Part shown: piece by piece, positions 45,791-53,284 of the stretch
Layout of the letters: each line of letters opens with the position of its first letter
Position numbering within the stretch: the first letter of the stretch is position 1
Assembly: GCA_036267355.1 (NCBI GenBank)
Contig: DATAWG010000003.1
Coordinates: 62,001-126,000, forward strand
Origin: Pirellulales bacterium
Lineage (GTDB): Bacteria > Planctomycetota > Planctomycetia > Pirellulales > DATAWG01
Direction: 5' to 3'
Length of the DNA: 64,000 nt
The notes under the pieces: generated by a model
Told to the model about the DNA's origin: nothing
Seen by the model: the letters and a program-made list of their open reading frames with translations, nothing else
The model's database searches: none
Translations under genes and position numbers: made by a program

Positions 45791-46198
45791 ACTGAGGAAT
45801 GCAGTGATCTTCTTGCGGAGGTGTTCGTCGCGTGACGCATGAATCTCGCATTCCCAAACTACTAAAACATGCCACCCGCTGCGTTGGAGCGACCGCCGGA
45901 CGGCCTTGTCTCTTTCGGCGTTGCGCCCCATTTTCGCGATCCAATATTCGCGCCGTGATGATGGCACACGGCATCGCGCGCACCCATGCATGTGCCAAAA
46001 GCAGCCATTGACGTTAATGATCTTGCGGAATCGGGGAAAAACCAAGTCGGGTGTCCCAGGAAGTGAACGGACATGCAGCCGGTAGCGGTAGCCCAACGAA
46101 TGTGCGATGCGGCGGACCACCAATTCCGGCTTGGTGTCCTTCGACTTCACCGCCGCCATCACGCGGGACCGATCGGACGGAGTTAGATTGTCTGTCAT
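45788..46198 (-). CDS. vsr: Very short patch repair endonuclease Vsr
   Basis: A 136-residue Vsr-type endonuclease that nicks at T:G mismatches left by 5-methylcytosine deamination. The family pattern is complete: DRSRVMAAVKSKDTKPELVV, GYRYRLHVRSLPGTPDLVFP with the catalytic Asp, INVNGCFWHMHGCARC with zinc ligands, and GWHVLVVWECEI. It is the last gene of the cassette, 99 bases after the restriction enzyme gene. Its stop codon lies exactly at the edge of the 96-bp repeat. The longer open frame to 46285 is less likely. Confidence 0.93.
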   Translation of the reverse strand: MTDNLTPSDRSRVMAAVKSKDTKPELVVRRIAHSLGYRYRLHVRSLPGTPDLVFPRFRKIINVNGCFWHMHGCARCRVPSSRREYWIAKMGRNAERDKAVRRSLQRSGWHVLVVWECEIHASRDEHLRKKITAFLS

Positions 46199-46297
46199 CT
46201 TGTGATTCGTGCGGGCGAAATGCTGCGCGAGACCGCGGAACGCCGCGGTCCGGGTGCGCCCCTTCCAGTTGGCTGGTCGGCCCACGCCATATTCCGC

Positions 46298-47242
46298 CTA
46301 CTTGATCAGGATTCGGATTCCGGGCGTGCCGACGTTCGCGACCCAACGCGTGTTATATAGGTCGAATAGCGCTTCAAGTTGGACCAGCTTGCCCTTAGCC
46401 GAGAACTCGCCCAACTCGGTGACGTTTTGTCCGACGAAAGACTCAACGGATGCCACGACAACCCGGCGGGAATCGAGCCCGTCGGACGCACAAATCTCGT
46501 TTTTCCATGTAACTACACGATCGACCCTCGTAAGCACCCAAACCTCCGAGTCGGTGTCCTCTAGTACTTCCGCGATTTGCGATATGTGTTTTTCGTCCGG
46601 CAATCCGACCGCGACCTCGATCACCGCGTTCTCAATCTCGAAGTCGCCAAGGCGGGCACCGCGGTCCGATCGAGACTTCCGGTCTCCCTTATTCGCTGGA
46701 AAAACAGGAATTTCACGGCTGAACCGCAGCATAAGCTTTGCGCCGACGAGATACTGCGCGACATCGCCGGACTTCCCTTTCTCCTCCGCCTGTTTCAGGA
46801 CGTCATGTAGAGCAGCCTCTGCACTGCGCCCGCGCACCCTGACCTCAAGCGGTTCCTGCTCGAGGATGTCTCGGAGGATTGCAGCGAAGGCGCTCTGCGC
46901 TAGGTCAACCAAGCTGTTTCTAACGCCAGGTGATGCGTCCGTGAACCCAGCGGCTCCGATAATATCTAATAACTGCTGTCCCCAATCTTGTAAACTGGAC
47001 GAGCGTCGACCGTGGTTCCGGTTTATCGGCTCCAAGCTCAGCCGGGAGTGCGCACGGTTTCCGAACGTCTCGTGGGACTCAAGCCCGGAACTGCCCTTGC
47101 TTGCGAGATGGTCGTCGAGGTTAAGCGAGGGGCAGTCGCGAAGCTTCTCAAGCAGTGCCAGCGCCGTTTGCAGCCTGGCAGCCACGAAGTGGCTGCCCTT
47201 CTTCATGTGGTTCTTGGCGAAGTCGTCGAAGTTCAGGGACAC
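46298..47242 (-). CDS. Probable type II restriction endonuclease, DUF4928-like
   Basis: A 314-residue protein encoded directly after the methyltransferase, overlapping it by 10 bases. The C-terminal third (GARLGDFEIENAVIEVAVG, VVVASVESFVGQNVTELG, LFDLYNTRWV) matches the pattern of DUF4928 proteins, restriction-type enzymes paired with Dcm-like methyltransferases. GDFEIEN...IEV is a candidate metal-binding core. A GTG at 47242 is chosen because GAGGG lies six bases upstream; the frame is open to 47314 with no better start. Target sequence is unknown; it should match that of the methyltransferase. Confidence 0.75.
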   Translation of the reverse strand: MSLNFDDFAKNHMKKGSHFVAARLQTALALLEKLRDCPSLNLDDHLASKGSSGLESHETFGNRAHSRLSLEPINRNHGRRSSSLQDWGQQLLDIIGAAGFTDASPGVRNSLVDLAQSAFAAILRDILEQEPLEVRVRGRSAEAALHDVLKQAEEKGKSGDVAQYLVGAKLMLRFSREIPVFPANKGDRKSRSDRGARLGDFEIENAVIEVAVGLPDEKHISQIAEVLEDTDSEVWVLTRVDRVVTWKNEICASDGLDSRRVVVASVESFVGQNVTELGEFSAKGKLVQLEALFDLYNTRWVANVGTPGIRILIK

Positions 47243-48720
47243 GTTTGTCCCTCGCACTCGTTGATATTGCGGTCCGTTGTGATTTCGGGGGTGAGATAAT
47301 TCTGCGCGATCCACTCGACAGCAGGAACGCAGACCGCATCGCCGAATCCGAACAGCGCTTGGTTTAACGGCACGTCAATAACGTAACTGTCGGGTACGCC
47401 CTGGAGCCGCGCGCACTCGCGGGCGGTTAACAAGCGTACCCTGTAGGTACCGTGTCCCGCCTTCAAAAGGATCTGTCGGCCGCTGCCGCCGCGCGGCGTT
47501 CGCAGGCAGCCGGCGAGACCGTCCGTGCGGAGTTCGGCCATGCTCTTCTCGTGCCGCACGCGTCGGAAAGCGGTTGCGTAGGTGAACGAGTCTCCTGCAA
47601 CCATTTGGCGGGCCTGCTCGGCGTGCTTCGGACTCATCTGGTTCATAAAATACTCGACCCTTGTGTCACTCCACCAATGCTGATCGTCGTCGTGCAAATC
47701 CTCAACGACGTCGGCGAGCGTGGTACGTTGTCGCTTGAGTGGTGGCAGATCGCGAATATCCCAGTTGATGTTCGGGTGGGCGCATATAAAGTCGAATAGG
47801 CATTGCGGGCGAACATCGCTCATCAGGGCGCATGATTTTGCGCCGCGCCCCCCGCTTTGCTTGGCGATGACAAACAGGCGAACCCGGCTTTGAGGCACCC
47901 AATGAATCGCGTTGAGTATGATCGCATCGACCAAATACCCGAGCTCGTTCAGGGCTACGAGCGCCTGCTCTAGATCGCGCCCGCCGTGGCTCATCAAAAA
48001 ACCGAGGACGTTCTCGAGCATGACGAGTGGTGGCCGGTGCACGCCCATCTCGCGAAGAAGCCTCACAAGTCCCCAAAACGACGACGACTCCTTGCCACGC
48101 AGCCCTTCCCATCGCCCTGCAATCGACAGGTCGTTACATGGGAATGATGCGGTAAACAGTGTGCATGGCGGCACGTCGGCAGCGCCGATCAGGTGAACGT
48201 CCCCGACAACCAGCCGATCGTCATTCGGCCAGTTGTGTCGGTACATCTCTGCCTTTTTGGGGTCAATGTCGTTCGCAAACTGGATTTGCCATCCACGTCG
48301 CTCAAGCGCAAGCCGTACCAACCCGATTCCGGCAAAAAACTCCGCGCAGTCGAGGGTTGGTCTCGGAATCTGTGGCTCGACCGAAAGCCGATAGCTCCGT
48401 TGCGATAACCTTTCCAGGGAAAGGACGGTCCCGGCCTTGACCGCGTGGTGATCGAAGAACTGGCGCACCCACCCTCGCCCACGGAAGAACCCTCGCGGCT
48501 TTCCCGTTTTCGAGTCACGCCCAATGTCGGTACGGACGGTACGACCGAGCCCCGCAAGGTGAATGTCGATGGTGGGGCAATCGGTCGATCGCTTTGCGGC
48601 ACCTATGCAATCGGTTGGAAAGAAGTCGTAGTGGCCGTGGACGTACAGATGGTTCTGGCGGACGTTGCCCGCCGTCACCTGCAGCAGCCGTTTCTCAGGA
48701 GCCCCGCCCGAGCGTGTCAT
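47233..48720 (-). CDS. dcm: DNA (cytosine-5) methyltransferase with N-terminal B3-like domain
   Basis: A 495-residue 5-methylcytosine methyltransferase. Motif I is FAGIG (129-133), motif IV has the nucleophile in SFPCNDLS (C195), with PCN in place of the usual PCQ. ENV is in LENVLGF, motif VIII is QSRVRLF and motif X FGFGDAVCVPAV. Residues about 15-115 are not part of the standard enzyme: HLYVHGHYDFFPTDCIGA and RGWVRQFFDHHAVKAGTVLS fit the B3-like DNA-recognition fold of EcoRII-N type. The start is ATG 48720 (TTG one codon earlier), with GGAAA upstream. It is first of the cassette. The symbol marks the family, not CCWGG specificity. Confidence 0.9.
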   Translation of the reverse strand: MTRSGGAPEKRLLQVTAGNVRQNHLYVHGHYDFFPTDCIGAAKRSTDCPTIDIHLAGLGRTVRTDIGRDSKTGKPRGFFRGRGWVRQFFDHHAVKAGTVLSLERLSQRSYRLSVEPQIPRPTLDCAEFFAGIGLVRLALERRGWQIQFANDIDPKKAEMYRHNWPNDDRLVVGDVHLIGAADVPPCTLFTASFPCNDLSIAGRWEGLRGKESSSFWGLVRLLREMGVHRPPLVMLENVLGFLMSHGGRDLEQALVALNELGYLVDAIILNAIHWVPQSRVRLFVIAKQSGGRGAKSCALMSDVRPQCLFDFICAHPNINWDIRDLPPLKRQRTTLADVVEDLHDDDQHWWSDTRVEYFMNQMSPKHAEQARQMVAGDSFTYATAFRRVRHEKSMAELRTDGLAGCLRTPRGGSGRQILLKAGHGTYRVRLLTARECARLQGVPDSYVIDVPLNQALFGFGDAVCVPAVEWIAQNYLTPEITTDRNINECEGQTCP

Positions 48721-48847
48721 CAATCCGGTTTCCAGGCTTTGCTTCCGACCCGAGTTGCCAAATAGCGATTGGCGGATCGCGATGACCGACTGCTCAATCT
48801 TAGCGGCGGCGAAAACCCTTCGTCAATGCCCACGCGGCGGCCGCCTC

Positions 48848-48943
48848 CCTACGGCCCGCGATCTTCCAGCAGCTTGACCTCCCACTTGGCCAATTGGGCC
48901 TGAATCTCGTCCCAACTCAACGAGACGCGCGGGAAGCCTTTCA
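48848..48943. repeat. Right 96-bp direct repeat (3' end of the giant gene)
   Basis: Identical over 96 bases to 45695-45790, 3153 bases away. The flanking bases differ on both sides. It contains the final 31 codons and stop of the giant gene. Confidence 0.95.
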
Positions 48944-51900
48944 GATCGTCGGCCGCTTCGTCGTGCGGCTGAGCGGCCCGCTCCACCTCCTCTTCCAGAA
49001 TCGCCAACCAGTCGGGCAAATCGAGTCCGGCGCCGCTCGGTTCCTCGGCCATTTGGCCCGCCTCCATTTCCAGCGCGGCAAACGCCTTCGGCGGCAATTG
49101 CCGCCGAGATTCCTCGAATGCCGGCCGAATCAGCGCTCGCAAGCGATCGATCGCCAGCGGCTGTAAAAACTGTTCGGCCAGCCGGTCGGCGATCGTTGAG
49201 AGCCGCATGCCATATTTCTTTTGCAGGTCCGCGAGCCGTTGAAACTGCTGATCGGCGGTGGCTTGTGTTTCCTTAGCCATCGCGCGAGCCCAAAGCTGCG
49301 AGGCCCCATCCCGGCCGCGGCGCACCAACACCTCGTGAACCATCATCACCGGCCGCAGGTTCCAGTGAATCCGCTCGTAAACGGCCTTGAGCCGCAGAAA
49401 ATCGAGCAGGGTGTAGAGCGATTCACCGCGATCCGACTGCGTGGTGGTGGCGTTGTAGTCGCGATATTCGGCGTAGTTTTCGAGCACGGCCTCGATCACC
49501 AGCGACAGATACTTCTTCGCTTGGGGGCGCGGGAGTCGTTCGCCAAGCTCGGCAAGCAGGCGCAGGTCGGCATAGTCGCCGGGCTCGATTTGCAATTGGT
49601 CGAGCCAAACGTCGACTCCCTGCTGCAAAATGGCCCGGACATTGGCGTAGTTGAAAAATGCCTGGGTGAACAAGTCGTGGCCATAGCGCTTGATGAATTT
49701 CACCAACTCCTGCCAATCCTTGTCGGCGGCGACCTTTTCAAGCACCGATAGGCGCAGCGTGTGGCTATGTGAACTCCATTGGCCGAGCAGCGATTCGGTG
49801 AGGCATTGCAGGGCGTCGGTCAGGTCGCCGTCGCGCGGATCATCGTCGCGCGGATCGTCGCCGCGCGGATCATCGTCGCGCGCCTTGTCGTCGGGCGCCT
49901 CGGGTTCCGCCCCGCGGTTTTCCGACGCCTCGCCGTCGGGCCAACCGGCCGACGACTCCACGACGCACTCGACGAGCGCTTTGAAGCCCACTTCGAAAAG
50001 CCGATCGAACTCGGTCACCGCACCCGGCCCCAAGGGGTTATTGCGCTCCATGGTGCGCGCGGTATGAATCAATTGGCATGTCTCGCGGATCAGCCCCAGC
50101 CGCGGAAGCCGCCGCAACAATTGGCGAAACGTCTGCTGTAAGCTGCGCACGGCCGCGATTTTGTCTGGCTCGCCGCCGCGGGCAAGCCGCAGATAGAGCA
50201 AAGGATCTTGGCTCACCGCGGTCAAAAACGGCCCAAAATGGATTCGCGTCTCCTCGATATTGCCGGCGATGACGGCCCGCCAAAGCGGCAGCACCGCTCC
50301 ACGAGAGCGATCGGCCCCTGTCGCCTTTTGGGCATCCCCAGCTTGCTCGCCGCTGGATGCCGTGCCGCCATCGTGCTCCGAACGCTCGCTTGCGGTTTCG
50401 CGCGCAACCGCTTCTTCCTGATCCCTGACCCGTGTCCCCTGACCCGTGTCCCCGGCCCCGTGTCCCCGGACCCCCGGCCGCTGACTCCTGCATTCTCCCG
50501 CTGCTGCATCCAAGAAGCGGCACGCTTCATCGACGGCGACGATCGTTCCGACGACCCGCTCGACGAGCGATTCCTTGGCATACCAGCGGCGGTCGTATTC
50601 GGCCAGCGATTCCGCGCTTGCCGTGGGATTCGGAATCGTTTGCCGCGCTAGGGAATCGGCAAGGGCGCGAAGGCGGTCGCCATTGTGAGTCGCTCGGTCG
50701 CGCCAAGCGCCGAGGCAATCGACAAGCGGCATGGAGGGCGCGGCCGACTCGCTGGCCCCGGAAGCAGTTTCCAAGCGAATTTGCGCCCGCGCCACTTGCT
50801 TCCATAGGCGGGCGACGGTGGTCAGAAACCCGAGACGGCCGGCCATCCGACTTGTGTCGTTCTCCGTCTCCGATGCGCTCCACGGGTTGAACGATTCGAG
50901 CGTGCTCCCTTCGACATTGTCGGCGGTGCTGTCGCGATACACCATTTCTTCATACGCGGCGCTATATAAACTGCGTGGATCATCGTCGGCTTCATCGCCT
51001 CCGGCGGCATCCGGCGGGCGGTCCGTCTTGGATGCTCCGCGATTTCCCGAAGGGGACGTTTGCAACTCCGGCACTTCCCAATACGTGTCGGCGTTGGCTT
51101 CGAGAAAATCGAAAAACTTGCGCAGCAAACGGCGTCCGGCTGGATCGACCGCAGTCGCACACGCGGCGGAGGCCGGCGGCCGCCGACAATCGTCGAGCGC
51201 CATCCGCAGCCAACGTTCTGCGAGGGGTTCGAACGACTGTGGGCCTTCGGCAAGCCGCACTTCGTCGGCACGGCTCAGCCAGTGCACCAACAGCGCCATC
51301 GCGGCCGCGAGATCGCGATGATCCAGGAGCGATTCGATCACCCATTGATACGCTTGCGGAGAATCGAAATCGGCGACATACGGCCGCCAAAAGTTGAGGT
51401 CTCCGCCGGCCGCGCCTGCCCGGTGCCAGGCGGAGAGCGCCTCGGCGACGCGCTGCGCCGCCGCCAACGACTCTCGCCCCGAAACCCATCGCATTCCGGA
51501 AATCGAGTTGCTGGCAAATCGATCCCACCAGTCGGTCAACCGCTGGAAATCGCCGGGCAGCCGAGCCAACACGTCTGCATCATTGCCGGCCGCGGCTTGG
51601 TGCCAGAGCCGGGCGTGGGTTTGAAACAATCGCTCCATTAGTTCCAAAAGCTCGTCGACGCGCGAGTCTGGAATGCTGTTTTCCACGGCGGGGAACAAAC
51701 TGAATTGGCCGCCAAACCCCAAGATATTCCAAGGGTCAACGATCGCCCCGCATTCGATTCCCCGATGTAACAGGTCTTCGATCCGCGTCAGAAATATGGC
51801 TCCGTCGGACAGCCGCCCATGGTCCGCCGCCCGATGGGCATCGGTCCTGAGGCAATGAATCTGGCAGATCACCCGCGCGGACACGGCCGGGACGATTTCC

Positions 51901-53093
51901 GCTTGCCGCTGCGCCGCCTCGGGGAAGCCAAGCTTCGCGAACAGCAACGCCAAATGAACATGCTGCATCTGCAGCGCGCGGCGGCGGGCAAGCTGGGCAT
52001 TCAGATGCTGCCGCGCCGCGGCAAACGGTTGGTGCAGGGCCGCGACTTCCGCTTGCAATCGTGCCGCATGGGCCCCGCCCAACCGCTGGAATAGTTGCTG
52101 ATAGAATGCGTCTCGATAAGCGGCGATCTGCGGCAGCAGCGTCGAAAGCGTCGTCGTCGAATCGTGGGCCGACGGACTGCTGCCGCTCGTGCCCGAGGCC
52201 ATCAAGATCGTGCCGGCCAAAACGGCTGCCGCCTCGAAAAGCAGTTCGTCGCGCGGAATTTCGCCGGCTCGATCGACGCGCTCCAGCAGGCCGTCGAGCG
52301 TGACCTGTTGCACGACGAATCGCCGATACCGTCCCTGCCCATCCAAATGATGCGGGTCCCATTGGCCGAAATGATAGTTCGGCCGCTTGTTAACCGGATG
52401 GTTGAAGTCGTACGCCCGAGGATCGATTGCCAACTCATCGAGCAATTTTGGATCGAACCAGGCGGCTTCGAGCAACGCCGGATCGGTCTGGTGCAACAGA
52501 TCGAGGGCCATCGCGATCACATCGTGATAGACGCCGGCGCCGACACCCGCCCCAGCGATCAACCAAGGAATCGGCCGCACGCGCTCGTGTGCATATGGCT
52601 CGATCTTCTGCGAGGTGTTGAGCACTGGGAGCGGACGGTGGCCGATAAAATCGTTCAGCCGCCCCAGGGCGCCGGCAATAATTCGCGGCGTGTCTTCCCA
52701 CGGAGGCCCTTCCGCCAACGCGGCCTCGAACACTCGGCCGATGAAAAATGGCCGCAACAGTTCGCCGTCGGCCAGATGGAATAGCAGATCGCGATGATGT
52801 TCGCGGTAGGCCGGCAACACCGCTTCGAACACGAGCCGCAGCACGGCCCGGGCCTGCTCGGCGTCGGCGAAAGCGGGCGATTGGCGAGCCAACTCGGCGA
52901 GTTGCGAATCCAACTGGCGCCGCAGCACGGCGGCGGATTCGCCCGGCGGAGTGCCGGCGGCTTCGATGGCTCTCATCAATGCATTCAGATTGCGAAGAAA
53001 GCGGCAATCCGACGCGCCCGACGAAAAGTTCAGATAGCCGAGCAACTCCTGCCAGATATTGGGCGCGATGTTCGCGAGAATTTTGTCGGCCAT
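48849..53093 (-). CDS. Giant hypothetical protein, unrecognised family
   Basis: A 1414-residue protein with no domain I recognise. It is mainly helical and rich in Ala, Leu, Arg and Glu, has no signal peptide or membrane segment, and resembles a large cytoplasmic scaffold. It starts at ATG 53093 (MADKILANIAPNIWQELLGY); an ATG at 53132 would add 13 residues. About residues 850-915 contain low-complexity sequence (RGHGAGDTGQGTRVRDQEE, VARETASERSEHDGG) coded by DNA resembling dispersed intergenic repeats. A second stretch, coded by 15-bp units at 49830-49883, gives DDPRG-type acidic repeats. Its last 31 codons are duplicated at 45695-45790 by the island. It is probably conserved in close relatives, but I cannot assign a role. 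Confidence 0.75.
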   Translation of the reverse strand: MADKILANIAPNIWQELLGYLNFSSGASDCRFLRNLNALMRAIEAAGTPPGESAAVLRRQLDSQLAELARQSPAFADAEQARAVLRLVFEAVLPAYREHHRDLLFHLADGELLRPFFIGRVFEAALAEGPPWEDTPRIIAGALGRLNDFIGHRPLPVLNTSQKIEPYAHERVRPIPWLIAGAGVGAGVYHDVIAMALDLLHQTDPALLEAAWFDPKLLDELAIDPRAYDFNHPVNKRPNYHFGQWDPHHLDGQGRYRRFVVQQVTLDGLLERVDRAGEIPRDELLFEAAAVLAGTILMASGTSGSSPSAHDSTTTLSTLLPQIAAYRDAFYQQLFQRLGGAHAARLQAEVAALHQPFAAARQHLNAQLARRRALQMQHVHLALLFAKLGFPEAAQRQAEIVPAVSARVICQIHCLRTDAHRAADHGRLSDGAIFLTRIEDLLHRGIECGAIVDPWNILGFGGQFSLFPAVENSIPDSRVDELLELMERLFQTHARLWHQAAAGNDADVLARLPGDFQRLTDWWDRFASNSISGMRWVSGRESLAAAQRVAEALSAWHRAGAAGGDLNFWRPYVADFDSPQAYQWVIESLLDHRDLAAAMALLVHWLSRADEVRLAEGPQSFEPLAERWLRMALDDCRRPPASAACATAVDPAGRRLLRKFFDFLEANADTYWEVPELQTSPSGNRGASKTDRPPDAAGGDEADDDPRSLYSAAYEEMVYRDSTADNVEGSTLESFNPWSASETENDTSRMAGRLGFLTTVARLWKQVARAQIRLETASGASESAAPSMPLVDCLGAWRDRATHNGDRLRALADSLARQTIPNPTASAESLAEYDRRWYAKESLVERVVGTIVAVDEACRFLDAAAGECRSQRPGVRGHGAGDTGQGTRVRDQEEAVARETASERSEHDGGTASSGEQAGDAQKATGADRSRGAVLPLWRAVIAGNIEETRIHFGPFLTAVSQDPLLYLRLARGGEPDKIAAVRSLQQTFRQLLRRLPRLGLIRETCQLIHTARTMERNNPLGPGAVTEFDRLFEVGFKALVECVVESSAGWPDGEASENRGAEPEAPDDKARDDDPRGDDPRDDDPRDGDLTDALQCLTESLLGQWSSHSHTLRLSVLEKVAADKDWQELVKFIKRYGHDLFTQAFFNYANVRAILQQGVDVWLDQLQIEPGDYADLRLLAELGERLPRPQAKKYLSLVIEAVLENYAEYRDYNATTTQSDRGESLYTLLDFLRLKAVYERIHWNLRPVMMVHEVLVRRGRDGASQLWARAMAKETQATADQQFQRLADLQKKYGMRLSTIADRLAEQFLQPLAIDRLRALIRPAFEESRRQLPPKAFAALEMEAGQMAEEPSGAGLDLPDWLAILEEEVERAAQPHDEAADDLKGFPRVSLSWDEIQAQLAKWEVKLLEDRGP
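49830..49883. repeat. 15-bp coding tandem repeat
   Basis: About 3.6 copies of GTCGCGCGGATCATC-like units inside the giant gene, giving the acidic/arginine pentapeptide DDPRD/DDPRG on the minus strand. Confidence 0.85.
50385..50489. repeat. Intergenic-type repeats inside the giant gene
   Basis: CTTGCGGTTTCGCGC (about 50388-50404) is the dispersed module also found between genes at 20189, 38988 and 53250. It is followed by CCCGTGTCCCC/CCTGACC units (about 50427-50489) like those between argB and argD. All are read in frame. Confidence 0.75.
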
Positions 53094-53132
53094 CAATCCC
53101 GTCTCCGTTGCCACAAAGCTGTTATGCGGCAA

Positions 53133-53284
53133 AACAGCGCGGCCGGCAAGGGGAGGGGGGAGCTAGGGTGAGGGGTTAGGGGCAGCGGACGAACGCCGAC
53201 TCGCGAAACCGCAAGCCAGCTTCCACGCCGATCGAGCCAGAACCGCGCTTGCGGTTTCGCGCTTCCCGTCCCTAACCCCTCACC
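53133..53284. repeat. Large imperfect inverted repeat between sulP and the giant gene
   Basis: AGGGTGAGGGGTTAGGG (about 53164-53181) is mirrored by CCCTAACCCCTCACCCT (53271-53287). Inside lie inverted copies of GCGAAACCGCAAGC (about 53202 and 53253). The outer arm runs into the sulP stop codon. The gap holds no gene. Confidence 0.8.

Larger units (their letters stand above)
45791..48847. mobile_element. Restriction-modification island inserted with a 96-bp target duplication
   Basis: The segment between two perfect 96-bp direct repeats (45695-45790 and 48848-48943) carries three co-oriented genes: cytosine methyltransferase, DUF4928-like endonuclease and Vsr. The repeat is the 3' end of the adjoining giant gene, which stays intact. 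No integrase, transposase or terminal inverted repeat was seen. The layout fits the insertion-with-long-target-duplication mode described for restriction-modification units in other bacteria, or recombination at a gene end. Removing one repeat plus the insert (3153 bases) would restore a single copy. Confidence 0.85.

Noticed and set aside
45696-45998. 100-codon open frame on the minus strand left of vsr as a real gene
   Set aside because: Its first two thirds are the vsr gene in another frame. Only the last 31 codons are meaningful, as the duplicated end of the giant gene.
45791-48847. Prophage or integrative conjugative element
   Set aside because: No integrase, transposase, conjugation or structural phage genes occur, and the repeat is not next to a tRNA gene.
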